Part shown: piece by piece, positions 33,572-42,855 of the stretch | Layout of the letters: each line of letters opens with the position of its first letter | How positions within the stretch are numbered: position 1 is the stretch's first letter | From: Umezawaea sp042738955 | GTDB taxonomy: Bacteria; Actinomycetota; Actinomycetes; Mycobacteriales; Pseudonocardiaceae | DNA length: 64,000 nt | Assembly: GCF_042738955.1 (NCBI RefSeq) | Contig: NZ_JBHYHC010000001.1 | Span: forward strand, 186,001-250,000 | Reading direction: 5' to 3' | The notes under the pieces: model-generated | Seen by the model: the letters and a program-made list of their open reading frames with translations, nothing else | The model's database searches: none | What the model was told of the DNA's origin: nothing | Position numbers and translations under genes: made by a program

Positions 33572-36500
33572 ATGTCGTTGGTTGGTGGCACGGATGTGCG
33601 AAGACATCCCGTGCTGAGAAGGATCATGGCCTTCGTCGTTTTCGTGGCGGCGGCGGTGGTTCCCGTCGTGGCGTTGAGCACGGCCGCCTCGGCGGCGCCG
33701 TGCGACGCGCCGGTCGTGAACCCCGTCGCCTGCGAGAACTCCAAGACCGGCGACACCAACTGGGACGCGACCGGGGGTGGCGACCCGAGCATCGAGGGTT
33801 TCGCCACCACGATGAGCGCGAACATCGGTGACACGGTCAAGTTCAAGATCAAGACCTCGTCTCCGTACAAGATCGACATCTACCGGCTCGGGTACTACAA
33901 CGGCGACGGCGCCCGCAAGTGGGCGACCGGCATCCCGGTGACGCCGAGGGTGCAGCCCGCCTGCCTCTCCCAGCCGTCGACCGGTCTGATCGACTGCGGC
34001 AACTGGCAGGAGTCCGCCTCCTGGACCGTGCCGTCGAACGCGGTGTCCGGCGTGTACCTCGCGCACCTCCAGCGGACCGACGCGGACGTGGACAACCAGA
34101 TCGCGTTCGTCGTCCGCAACGACGCCAGCCACGCGAAGATGGTCTTCCAGACCTCCGACACGACGTGGCAGGCCTACAACACGTGGGGCGGCAACAGCTT
34201 CTACGGCGGCCAGCCCGACTCGCGCGCCTACAAGCTGAGCTACAACCGCCCGTTCTCCACCCGCACGGACGTCCCGGACGGCCGCGACTTCCTCTTCGGC
34301 TCCGAGTACCCGATGATCCGCTACCTGGAGCGCAACGGGTACGACATGAGCTACATCTCCGGCATCGACACCGACCGCGCCGGATCGCTGCTCCAGAACC
34401 ACAAGGTCTTCCTGTCCGTCGGCCACGACGAGTACTGGTCGGGCCAGCAGCGCGCGAACGTCGAGGCCGCCCGCGACGCCGGTGTGCACCTCGCCTTCTT
34501 CAGCGGCAACGAGGTCTTCTGGAAGACCCGGTGGGAGAACAGCATCGACGGCTCGAACACGAGCTACCGGACGCTGGTCACCTACAAGGAGACCCACGCC
34601 AACGCCAAGATCGACCCGAACGCGCAGTGGACGGGCACCTGGCGGGACCCCCGGTTCAGCCCGCCCGCCGACGGCGGCAGGCCGGAGAACGCGCTGACCG
34701 GCCAGATCTGGACCGTCAACTGCTGCTCCTTCGCCATCAAGGTCCCGGCCGACGACGGCAAGATGCGCTTCTGGCGCAACACCTCCGTCGCGAACCAGGC
34801 CACCGGCGCGACCGCGACGCTGGCCCCGAACTCGCTCGGCTACGAGTGGGACGAGGACCTGGACAACGGCTTCCGCCCCAAGGGCTCCGTGCCGCTGTCG
34901 AAGACGACCGAGACCGTCACGGCCAAGATCCAGGACTACGGCACGAACGTCGCCCCCGGCGACGCCACCCACCGGATGACGATGTACAAGGCCCCCAGCG
35001 GCGCCATCGTCTTCGGCGCGGGCACCGTGCAGTGGTCGTGGGGCCTGGACGACCAGCACGACGGCGCGGCCGTGGACACGGACGTGCGGATGCAGCAGGC
35101 GACCGCGAACCTGTTCGGGGACATGGGCGTCCTGCCGACGACGATGATGGCCGGGCTCGTCGCGCCGGGCACCACGTCCGACACGACCGCCCCGCAGACC
35201 ACGATCACCAGCCCCACGGCCAACGCCGTGGTCAACAGCGGTGACACGATCACCGTCACCGGCACGGCGTCCGACGTCGGCGGCCGGGTCGGCAACGTCG
35301 ACGTCTCGCTCGACGGCGGCACCACCTGGCACCCGGCGAACGGTCGGGAGTCCTGGTCCTACACCGGGTCCGTCCCGCGCTCCGGCGCGCTGAACATCCA
35401 GGCCCGCGCCACCGACGACAGCCTGAACACCGACGCGTCGCCCGCGACCGTCGGCCTCACGAGCACCTGCCCGTGCACGCTGTTCCCCGACCTGTCGAAG
35501 CCGAGGACCGACGCGACCACCGACGCCAACCAGATCAACGTCGGCACCCGCTTCACCTCCGACGTCAACGGCTACGTCACCGGGATGCGCTTCTACAAGG
35601 GCGCGGGCAACACCGGCACGCACGTCGGCGCGCTGTGGACCGCGGCCGGCCAGCAGCTGGCCACCGCGACCTTCAGCAACGAGTCCGCCTCCGGCTGGCA
35701 GAACGCGGTGTTCAACCCGGCCGTCGCGGTCACCGCGAACACGCAGTACGTGGTGTCCTACAACGCCCCCGTCGGCCGGTACTCCGCGGACGCGGACTTC
35801 TTCCGCAACAAGGGTTTCGACGCCTCGCCGCTGCACGCCCCCGCCACGGCGGAGACCGCGCTCAACGGCATGTTCGCCTACGGCACGCCGGGCTTCCCGA
35901 GCAACAGCTACCAGGGCGGCAACTACTGGGTCGACGCCGTGTTCGACACGACCCAGCCGCCGGACACGATCGCGCCCAGCGCCACGCCGGACTCGCCGAT
36001 CAACGGCAGCTCCAGCGTCTCCACGACGGCGAAGCCGACCGTGAAGTTCGACGAGCCGATCCAGCAGGCCACGCTCACCTTCACCGTGAAGAACCCGGCG
36101 AACGTCGCCGTGGCGGGCACCGTCGCCTACGACGCCGCCACCAAGACCGCCATGTTCACGCCCACCAGCCCCATGGCCAACAACACCAAGTACACGGTGT
36201 CGGTGTCCGGGGCGAAGGACACGGCGGGCAACACGATGGCCGGCACGGTCACGTGGACGTTCACCACGCTCAAGGCCGCCACGCCCGGCGTGTGCCCGTG
36301 CAGCGTGTGGGACGAGAGCGCGACGCCGAACACGGTCACCGTGAACGACGCCTCCGCGGTCGAGCTGGGCATGCGCTTCCAGGCCGACGTGAGCGGCTCG
36401 GTGAAGGGCGTCCGGTTCTACAAGGGGGCGCAGAACGTCGGCGCCCACACCGGTCGCCTGTGGTCGAACACCGGCACGCTGCTGGCCACGATCACCTTCG

Positions 36501-38560
36501 CCAACGAGTCCACCGCTGGCTGGCAGGAGGCCACGTTCAACTCGCCGGTGCACATCAACGCCAGCACGACCTACGTCGTCTCCTACACGACCAACGGGTT
36601 CTACTCGGCGACGTCCGGCGGCCTGAACTCCGCCGTCGTCAACGCCCCGCTGCGCGCCCTGGCGAACGGGACCGACGGCGCGTCCGGCGTCTACCGGTAC
36701 GGCACCGGCGGCGTGTTCCCGACCAACGGCGGCGGCGCGAACTACTGGGTCGACGCGGTCTTCCAGCCCGACCCCGACACGATCGCGCCGACGGTGACCG
36801 GCACCTGGCCGGGCACCGACTCGCGCAGCGTGCCGACGTCGTCCGCGATCACGGCGACCTTCAACGAGGCGGTCAACCCGGCGAGCGTCGTCTTCACGCT
36901 CAACGGCGACATCAACGCCGCGTCGCCGATGACCGGCACGACGACCTACGACGCGACGACCCGCACGGCGAAGTTCCAGCCCAACTCGCCGATGAGCGCG
37001 GCCACCACGTACACGGCCACGGTCAAGGCGGCGGACACCAGCGGCAACGTGATGGGCAACGCCACCAGCTGGTTCTTCACCACGTCCGGCATCGGGGCCT
37101 GCCCCTGCACGCTGTTCGCGGACAGCGTGGTGCCCGGCACCCCGTCGGTGAACGACACCAACGCGGTGGAGCTCGGCGCGCGGATCACGCCGGACACCAA
37201 CGGCTGGATCACCGGCGTCCGCTTCTACAAGGGCACGGGCAACACCGGCACGCACACCGGCAGCCTGTGGACGACCAGCGGCACGCGCCTGGCGACGGGC
37301 ACGTTCACCGGCGAGTCCGCCACCGGCTGGCAGAAGCTGACCTTCGCCAACCCGGTCGCGGTCACCGCGAACACGCAGTACGTCGTGTCGTACTACGCCC
37401 CGGTGGGCCGGTACGCGGGTGACGTCGACTTCTTCACCACCGCGGTCGACAACGCCCCGCTGCACTCGCCCGTCAGCGGCTCGGACAAGAACGGGCTGTT
37501 CCGCTACGGCGCGGGCGGCGGCTTCCCGATCGACTCCTACCGGTCCGGCAACTACTACGTCGACGCGGTGTTCACCAACAACGCCCCGTCCGACACGACG
37601 GCCCCGACCGTGACCGGGTACACCCCGGCCGACGGCGTGACCAGCGTGCCGACCACGGGCGCCGTCACGGTGACCTTCGACGAGGACGTCCAGCCCACGT
37701 CGCCGGTCTTCACCCTGGCGCCGACCGCCGGTGGCGCGAGCGTTCCGGGCACCAGCTCCTACAACGCGGCCACCAGGACGTGGACGTTCGCGCCGACCTC
37801 GGCGCTGGCGTACGCGACCAACTACCGGGCGACCGTGTCCGGGGCGAAGGACGGGCCGGGCAACACCATGGCCGGGTCGGTGACGTGGACGTTCACCACG
37901 GCGCAGGCCCCGACCAGTGGGTGCCCGTGCACGCTCTTCCCGGACTCGGCGACCCCGACCATCGCGGCGGCCGACGACAACGGCCCGCTGACGCTGGGCG
38001 TGCGGTTCACCGCCGAGAGCGACGGCGTCGTCAACGGCATCCGGTTCTACAAGGGGTCGGGCAACACCGGCACCCACGTGGGCCAGCTGTGGACGTCGAC
38101 CGGCACCTCGCTCGGGTCGGTCACCTTCAGCGGCGAGACCGCGGGCGGCTGGCAGACGGCGACGTTCGCCACGCCGATCGCGGTGACCGCGAACACCGAG
38201 TACGTCGCGAGCTACTTCGCGCCGAACGGCCACTACTCGGTCACCAGGGGCACGTTCGAGTTCAACGGGGTCGACCGGGCCCCGCTGCACTCGCCCAAGG
38301 CGCTCAGCGGCGCCCCGAACGGGCTCTACAAGTACGGCGCGGCGTCGAGCTTCCCCAACGGCGGCAACGACACCAACTACTGGGTCGACGTGGTCTACAC
38401 GCCGAACAGCGCGCCGCAGGGGTTCTCGGGCGGTGGCTCCGGCGGGGCCGCGGCCAGTCCGATCAGCTTCGCCACCGTGACGCCCGCCGCCGCGGTCTCG
38501 TCGGTGGTCGGGGTGCTCCGGTCCAGGGTGTCCACGATGTTCGGTCGAATGACGGGGTGA
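33572..38560 (+). CDS. Giant secreted protein: N,N-dimethylformamidase-beta-like domain, Ig-like and four DUF4082 repeats
   Basis: 1662 aa from ATG 33572. A long Sec signal (IMAFVVFVAAAVVPVVALSTAASA). Residues about 45-530 resemble the large-subunit domain of N,N-dimethylformamidase found in secreted actinobacterial proteins (IDIYRLGYYNGDGAR, TWQAYNTWGGNSFYGG, VGHDEYWSGQQR, FFSGNEVFWKTRW). Then an Ig-like unit (535-629) and four DUF4082 modules at about 632, 908, 1176 and 1450, each beginning CPC and carrying RFYKGxxNxGxHxGxLW, separated by three SbsA-type Ig units (VKFDEP, ATFNEA, VTFDED). A Gly/Ser/Ala tail ends the protein with no sortase motif. It lies inside the exopolysaccharide locus, so it may bind or process the polymer; enzymatic activity is unproven. 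Confidence 0.88.
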   Translation: MSLVGGTDVRRHPVLRRIMAFVVFVAAAVVPVVALSTAASAAPCDAPVVNPVACENSKTGDTNWDATGGGDPSIEGFATTMSANIGDTVKFKIKTSSPYKIDIYRLGYYNGDGARKWATGIPVTPRVQPACLSQPSTGLIDCGNWQESASWTVPSNAVSGVYLAHLQRTDADVDNQIAFVVRNDASHAKMVFQTSDTTWQAYNTWGGNSFYGGQPDSRAYKLSYNRPFSTRTDVPDGRDFLFGSEYPMIRYLERNGYDMSYISGIDTDRAGSLLQNHKVFLSVGHDEYWSGQQRANVEAARDAGVHLAFFSGNEVFWKTRWENSIDGSNTSYRTLVTYKETHANAKIDPNAQWTGTWRDPRFSPPADGGRPENALTGQIWTVNCCSFAIKVPADDGKMRFWRNTSVANQATGATATLAPNSLGYEWDEDLDNGFRPKGSVPLSKTTETVTAKIQDYGTNVAPGDATHRMTMYKAPSGAIVFGAGTVQWSWGLDDQHDGAAVDTDVRMQQATANLFGDMGVLPTTMMAGLVAPGTTSDTTAPQTTITSPTANAVVNSGDTITVTGTASDVGGRVGNVDVSLDGGTTWHPANGRESWSYTGSVPRSGALNIQARATDDSLNTDASPATVGLTSTCPCTLFPDLSKPRTDATTDANQINVGTRFTSDVNGYVTGMRFYKGAGNTGTHVGALWTAAGQQLATATFSNESASGWQNAVFNPAVAVTANTQYVVSYNAPVGRYSADADFFRNKGFDASPLHAPATAETALNGMFAYGTPGFPSNSYQGGNYWVDAVFDTTQPPDTIAPSATPDSPINGSSSVSTTAKPTVKFDEPIQQATLTFTVKNPANVAVAGTVAYDAATKTAMFTPTSPMANNTKYTVSVSGAKDTAGNTMAGTVTWTFTTLKAATPGVCPCSVWDESATPNTVTVNDASAVELGMRFQADVSGSVKGVRFYKGAQNVGAHTGRLWSNTGTLLATITFANESTAGWQEATFNSPVHINASTTYVVSYTTNGFYSATSGGLNSAVVNAPLRALANGTDGASGVYRYGTGGVFPTNGGGANYWVDAVFQPDPDTIAPTVTGTWPGTDSRSVPTSSAITATFNEAVNPASVVFTLNGDINAASPMTGTTTYDATTRTAKFQPNSPMSAATTYTATVKAADTSGNVMGNATSWFFTTSGIGACPCTLFADSVVPGTPSVNDTNAVELGARITPDTNGWITGVRFYKGTGNTGTHTGSLWTTSGTRLATGTFTGESATGWQKLTFANPVAVTANTQYVVSYYAPVGRYAGDVDFFTTAVDNAPLHSPVSGSDKNGLFRYGAGGGFPIDSYRSGNYYVDAVFTNNAPSDTTAPTVTGYTPADGVTSVPTTGAVTVTFDEDVQPTSPVFTLAPTAGGASVPGTSSYNAATRTWTFAPTSALAYATNYRATVSGAKDGPGNTMAGSVTWTFTTAQAPTSGCPCTLFPDSATPTIAAADDNGPLTLGVRFTAESDGVVNGIRFYKGSGNTGTHVGQLWTSTGTSLGSVTFSGETAGGWQTATFATPIAVTANTEYVASYFAPNGHYSVTRGTFEFNGVDRAPLHSPKALSGAPNGLYKYGAASSFPNGGNDTNYWVDVVYTPNSAPQGFSGGGSGGAAASPISFATVTPAAAVSSVVGVLRSRVSTMFGRMTG

Positions 38561-38568
38561 GGTGACAG

Positions 38569-39801
38569 GTGAGCTCGTTTCCGCTGATCGTCATGATGTC
38601 GGGCAAGCCGTGGGACGGTGTTCGCGGCGCTGACCGGCAACAGGCCGAACAGCTGACGAGGCACGCCGACGTGCTGTGGGTGGACCCGCCGATCTCGCCG
38701 TTGACACCGGCGCGGTACCGCCCGGGCCTCGGCAGGGGGATCCGTCCCCGCCTCAGCTCACCCGCACCCGGAATCACCCGCCTCACACCGGTGGCGCTGC
38801 CGGGGCTGTCCCGCCCCGGCATCCGCGCCACCACCTGGCCCCTGGTCAGGGCCCAGATCAGGTGGGCCCTGGCCAGGACCTCCCGCAAGCCCCACGCCGT
38901 GGTCTCGTTCTCCTTCGACGACGTGCTCGGCAAGTGGGGCAAGGACGTCCGCACCGTGCTGTACGGCACCGACGACTGGGTCGCCGGCGGCGAGCTGATG
39001 GGGCTCGACCCCGACTGGCTGCGCGGTGAGGAGCGCCGAGCGCTGGCGGACGCCGACATCGTCGTCGGCGTCACGCCCGCGCTGGTGGCCCGCTGGGAGG
39101 GGCTCGGCGCCAAGCCGGATTTCCTGCCCAACGGCGTGCACGCCGACGCGTACGCGGCTGTGGAGTCCGCCGAGGTGCCCGCCGACGCGGCCGGGCTGCC
39201 CGGCCCCGTGGCGGGCCTCATCGGCCGCATCACCGCGCGGATCGACATCGGCATCCTGGAGACCCTGGTGGACAACGGGATCTCGCTGCTGATGGTCGGC
39301 CCGCGCGACCCCTCCTGGGAGCCGGAGCGGTGGGCGAAGCTCGTCGCCCGGCCGCACGTGCGGCACGTCGAGGAGGTGCCGTTCCCGCGGCTGCCCGGCT
39401 ACTTCAAGGCCATCGACGTCGGCATCACGCCCTACCACGACACCGAGTTCAACCGGGCGTCGTTCCCGCTCAAGACGCTGGAGTACCTGGCGGCCGGGCG
39501 GCCCGCCGTCAGCACCGACCTTCCGGCAACCAGGTGGTTGTGCGAGGACGCGGAAACGAACGCCCCCGGACTACCGATAGTCACCACGGCGGGCTCGCAC
39601 CAGGAGTTCGCCGACGCGGTCCTCGCGGCCGCCCGGTCGCCGCGCACCGACGACGAGGTCGGACGCAGGCAGGGGTTCGCCCGCCTGCACTCGTGGCGAC
39701 GACGGGGCGACGCGTTCGCCGAGGCCATCGGTCTCGCAGTCCACAATGGAGGGTCAATGGCAGGCACGGCACGGAGCGGCGTCGAGGGGGAGTCCCGATG
39801 A
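38569..39801 (+). CDS. Glycosyltransferase (GT-B, GT4/GT1-like)
   Basis: 410 aa from GTG 38569 (GAGG 7 nt upstream, 8 nt after the giant gene). The C-terminal donor domain is recognisable: PGPVAGLIGRITARIDIGILETLVD, PYHDTEFNRASFPLKTLEYLAAGRPAVSTDLPA, with the E-x(7)-E pattern only partly kept. The N-terminal part contains VMMSGKPWDGVRGADRQQAEQL, typical of enzymes that open with a short beta strand. Similar to teichuronic or mannose-transferring TuaH-like enzymes. Cytoplasmic, acting on the lipid-linked repeat unit. Stop overlaps the next start as ATGA. Confidence 0.88.
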   Translation: MSSFPLIVMMSGKPWDGVRGADRQQAEQLTRHADVLWVDPPISPLTPARYRPGLGRGIRPRLSSPAPGITRLTPVALPGLSRPGIRATTWPLVRAQIRWALARTSRKPHAVVSFSFDDVLGKWGKDVRTVLYGTDDWVAGGELMGLDPDWLRGEERRALADADIVVGVTPALVARWEGLGAKPDFLPNGVHADAYAAVESAEVPADAAGLPGPVAGLIGRITARIDIGILETLVDNGISLLMVGPRDPSWEPERWAKLVARPHVRHVEEVPFPRLPGYFKAIDVGITPYHDTEFNRASFPLKTLEYLAAGRPAVSTDLPATRWLCEDAETNAPGLPIVTTAGSHQEFADAVLAAARSPRTDDEVGRRQGFARLHSWRRRGDAFAEAIGLAVHNGGSMAGTARSGVEGESR

Positions 39802-40949
39802 TCCCCGTGATGCGCCCCGTTCTCGGCGAGGAGGAGGCCCAGGCCGCCGCCGAGGCCGTCAGGTCCGGCTGGGTGGCCCAGGGCCCCCGCGTCGCGGCCT
39901 TCGAGGAAGCCTTCGCCACGAGGGTCGGCGCCGCCCACGGCGTCGCGGTCTCCTCCTGCACCACCGGGCTGCACCTCGCCGTGCACCTGCTCGGCATCGG
40001 CAGGGGCGACGAGGTGGTCGTGCCCTCGCTGTCCTTCATCGCCACCGCGAACGCCGTCCGCTACACCGGCGCGACGCCGGTCTTCGCGGACGTCGACCCG
40101 GACACCGGCAACCTCACCGCCGCGACCGTCGAGGCGGTGCTCACCCCGCGCACCAAGGCCGTCATGCTCGTGCACCAGGCGGGCGTCCCCGCGGACGTCG
40201 AGTCCCTGCGCGCGCTGTGCGACCCGCTGGGCGTGGACGTGATCGAGGACGCCGCGTGCGCCGCGGGCTCGACCTACCAGGGCTTCCCGGTCGGCACGGG
40301 CGCGCTGCTCGCCGCGTGGTCGTTCCACCCGCGCAAGCTGCTCACCACGGGTGAGGGCGGCATGGTCACGATGGACCGCGAGGAGTGGGCGGTCCGCGCG
40401 AAGCGGCTGCGCGAGCACGGCATGAGCGTCAGCGCCGCCGACCGGCACAAGGGCGGCGCCGCGGTCGTCGAGGAGTACCTGGAGACCGCGTTCAACTACC
40501 GGCTCACCGACATCCAGGCCGCCGTCGGGCTCGTGCAGCTCGGCAGGCTGGACGGGATCGTGGCGCGCAGGCGCGAGCTGGCCGCGAACTACCACGAGCT
40601 GCTTTCCGACGTGCCCGGCCTGCGGATGGTCACCGACCCCGCGCACGGCACGACCAACTACCAGTCGTTCTGGGTGCGCCTGCCCGACGACAGCCCGCTG
40701 GAGCGCAACGACGTGCTGGCCGAACTGGCCTCGCGCGGCGTCTCGGCGAGGCGGGGGATCATGGCGTCCCACCTGGAACCCGCGTACCACGGGCACCCTC
40801 ACGGTGATCTGGCCGTCACCGAGGACCTGACCCGTCGGACGCTGATCCTGCCGTTGTTCCACGACATGACGGCGGGGGAGCAGGGGACCGTGGTGGACGC
40901 CCTCAAGGCCGCACTCGGCCAACCGGCAGTGACGGGCGGCGTGCGATGA
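39798..40949 (+). CDS. DegT/DnrJ/EryC1 PLP-dependent sugar aminotransferase 1
   Basis: 383 aa. MRPVLGEEEAQAAAEAVRSGWVAQGPRVAAFEEAFA is the family start; SSCTTGLHLAVHLLG binds the PLP phosphate, EDAACAAGS holds the pyridine-contact Asp, and the Schiff-base Lys is in FHPRKLLTTGEGG. Transfers an amino group, usually from glutamate, to a keto sugar nucleotide, giving a 3- or 4-amino sugar. Coupled by ATGA overlaps to the glycosyltransferase before and the acetyltransferase after, which probably acylates its product. Confidence 0.94.
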   Translation: MIPVMRPVLGEEEAQAAAEAVRSGWVAQGPRVAAFEEAFATRVGAAHGVAVSSCTTGLHLAVHLLGIGRGDEVVVPSLSFIATANAVRYTGATPVFADVDPDTGNLTAATVEAVLTPRTKAVMLVHQAGVPADVESLRALCDPLGVDVIEDAACAAGSTYQGFPVGTGALLAAWSFHPRKLLTTGEGGMVTMDREEWAVRAKRLREHGMSVSAADRHKGGAAVVEEYLETAFNYRLTDIQAAVGLVQLGRLDGIVARRRELAANYHELLSDVPGLRMVTDPAHGTTNYQSFWVRLPDDSPLERNDVLAELASRGVSARRGIMASHLEPAYHGHPHGDLAVTEDLTRRTLILPLFHDMTAGEQGTVVDALKAALGQPAVTGGVR

Positions 40950-41623
40950 GCGCTGCCCGTCCGCTCTTGCTGGTGGGCGCGGGCGGCCTGGCCCGCGAGT
41001 GCTTGGCGGCGCTCGCGGCCGTCGAGGAGGCCGGCACGGCGTCGTGGACCGTGCTCGGCCTGCTCGACGACGACCCCGCGCGGCACGGCGACCTGGTCGA
41101 CGGCACGCCCGTGCTCGGCGGCTCGGACCTGGTCCACGAGCACCCGGACGCGGCCGTGCTGGTCTGCACGGCGAGCATCCGCACGCCGGACAGCCGCCCG
41201 ACGATCGCCGGGCGGCTCGGGCTGCCCGACGACCGCCTCGCCACCCTGGTCCACCCCGCCGCGAGCGTCGCCCGCGGCACGGACGTCGGAGCGGGCTCGA
41301 TCCTGCTGGCGGGGGTCGTCGTGACGGCCCCGCAGCGGATCGGCCGGTTCGTGGTGGCCATGCCGCAGGTGCTGCTGACCCACGACGACGAGGTCCACGA
41401 CGGCGTGACGATGGCCGGGCGGGTCGCCCTCGCGGGCGGCGTCACCGTCGGCCGGAGCGCGTACCTCGGCGCGGGCGCGCTCGTGCGGGAGAACCTGACC
41501 GTCGGCGAGCTCTCGGTGCTGGGCATGGGGTCCGTGCTGCTGGACGACCTGCCCGCCGGGCAGACCTGGGTCGGCTCGCCCGCCAGGCGGCTCGTCCGAC
41601 GGCCGAAGGCGGTGGCCCGGTGA
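40946..41623 (+). CDS. NeuD/PglD-type sugar O- or N-acetyltransferase
   Basis: 225 aa. The N-terminal Rossmann-like PglD domain (LLLVGAGGLARECLAAL, LGLLDDDP, GGSDLV) is followed by a left-handed beta-helix of hexapeptide repeats (VARGTDVGAGSILLAGVVV, AGRVALAGGVTVGRSAYLGAGALV) ending VGSPARRLVR. Such enzymes use acetyl-CoA to acetylate an amino sugar. Placed directly after aminotransferase 1 with an ATGA overlap, as in bacillosamine-type pathways. The catalytic His candidate is TLVHPAAS. Confidence 0.92.
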   Translation: MSAARPLLLVGAGGLARECLAALAAVEEAGTASWTVLGLLDDDPARHGDLVDGTPVLGGSDLVHEHPDAAVLVCTASIRTPDSRPTIAGRLGLPDDRLATLVHPAASVARGTDVGAGSILLAGVVVTAPQRIGRFVVAMPQVLLTHDDEVHDGVTMAGRVALAGGVTVGRSAYLGAGALVRENLTVGELSVLGMGSVLLDDLPAGQTWVGSPARRLVRRPKAVAR

Positions 41624-42855
41624 AGGTCCTCGTCTTCGCGCACCGGCTCGAACTCGGCGGCACCCAGACCAACGCGATCGAGCTGGCCGCGACGGTGCGC
41701 GACACCTACGGCCACGACGTCGTGCTGTTCGCCACCCCCGGCCCGGCCTCGGAACTGGCCCGCGGCAAGGGGTTGCGGCTGATCGACGCGCCCGCCGCCA
41801 CGACCCACCCGTCACCCGCCGTGATGCGCGCGCTGCGCGCCGCCGTCCGCGCCGAGAAGCCCGACCTGATCCACGTGTGGGACTGGCCGCAGTGCTTCGA
41901 CGCGTACTTCGGCGAGCACCTCGTGCACCGGGTTCCCCTGCTGTGCACGATGATGGGCATGGTGGTGCCGAGCTTCGTGCCGCGCCAGCTGCCCACCACG
42001 TTCGGCACCCAGCAGCTCGCGGAGGACGCGCGCCGGTCCCGCACCGGCACCGTCGACCTCCTGGAGCCGCCGGTGGACGTCGACTTCAACGCGCCCGGCG
42101 CGGTGGACCCCGCTCCCTTCAAGGAGAAGTTCGGCCTCACCGACGACAAGACCACCATCGTCACGGTGTCCCGGCTGGTCGAGTGGCTGAAACTGGAGAG
42201 CCTGCTGCGCAGCATCCAGGCCGTCGACCTGCTGGCCGCCACGCACGCCGTGCGGCTCGTCATCGTCGGCGAGGGCACGGCCGCGGAGCAGGTCGCCGCC
42301 CGCGCCGCCGAGGTGAACCGCAAGCACGGCACGGACGTCGTGGTGCTCACCGGCGGCCTGCTCGACCCCCGTCCCGCGTACGAGGCGGCCGACGTGATGC
42401 TCGGCATGGGCGGCTCCGCGCTGCGCACGCTGGCGTTCGCGAAGCCCATCGTCGTGCTGGGGGAGAAGGGCTTCTCGCTGCCGTTCGACGAGAGCACCGT
42501 CGGCTACTTCCGGCAGCACGGCTACTACGGGCTGGGCAAGGGCACCGAAACGCCTGCCGACCTCGCCGCGCAGATCGAGCCGATGATCGAGGACTCCTTG
42601 CTGCGCAAGGAACTCGGCGAGTTCGGCCGCGGCGTCGTCGTGGAGCACTACGGGCTGGACCCCGCGGCGCGCGGGCTGGAGGAGCTGTACCGCCGGGTGG
42701 CCGCCGCCCCCGCGCACCGCACGACCACGGCGCGCGAGGGCGCCCGCACGGTCGCGATGCTCACGGCCCGGCGACTGCCGGCGCCGGTCAAGGACAAGCT
42801 GCGCGCGGTGGTCCGCCGCCTCGCGCCGAACAGGGGACAGGGGGTGGCCTCGTGA
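41620..42855 (+). CDS. GT4-family glycosyltransferase
   Basis: 411 aa from GTG 41620, overlapping the preceding stop as GTGA. N-terminal LVFAHRLELGGTQTNAIELA contains the glycine loop for acceptor and phosphate binding; C-terminal VSRLVEWLKLESLLRSIQAVDLL, IVGEGTAAEQVAARA and AADVMLGMGGSALRTLAFAKPIVVLGEKGF form the nucleotide-sugar domain. The canonical E-x(7)-E is replaced by GGSALRTLAFAKP, a change also seen in some GT4 enzymes of capsule loci. Adds one sugar to the repeat unit. Confidence 0.9.
   Translation: MKVLVFAHRLELGGTQTNAIELAATVRDTYGHDVVLFATPGPASELARGKGLRLIDAPAATTHPSPAVMRALRAAVRAEKPDLIHVWDWPQCFDAYFGEHLVHRVPLLCTMMGMVVPSFVPRQLPTTFGTQQLAEDARRSRTGTVDLLEPPVDVDFNAPGAVDPAPFKEKFGLTDDKTTIVTVSRLVEWLKLESLLRSIQAVDLLAATHAVRLVIVGEGTAAEQVAARAAEVNRKHGTDVVVLTGGLLDPRPAYEAADVMLGMGGSALRTLAFAKPIVVLGEKGFSLPFDESTVGYFRQHGYYGLGKGTETPADLAAQIEPMIEDSLLRKELGEFGRGVVVEHYGLDPAARGLEELYRRVAAAPAHRTTTAREGARTVAMLTARRLPAPVKDKLRAVVRRLAPNRGQGVAS

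Noticed and set aside
32141..38290. A 2049-codon open frame on the minus strand opposite the giant secreted protein and epimerase
   Set aside because: It is antisense to two clearly coding genes with domain matches. Its composition (Arg/Gly/Val/His-rich, no domain) is what a high-GC antisense frame gives.
35467..38400. Direct DNA repeats suspected as a CRISPR or tandem array
   Set aside because: They are the coding repeats of four DUF4082 and three Ig modules, diverged at third positions and hundreds of bases long.
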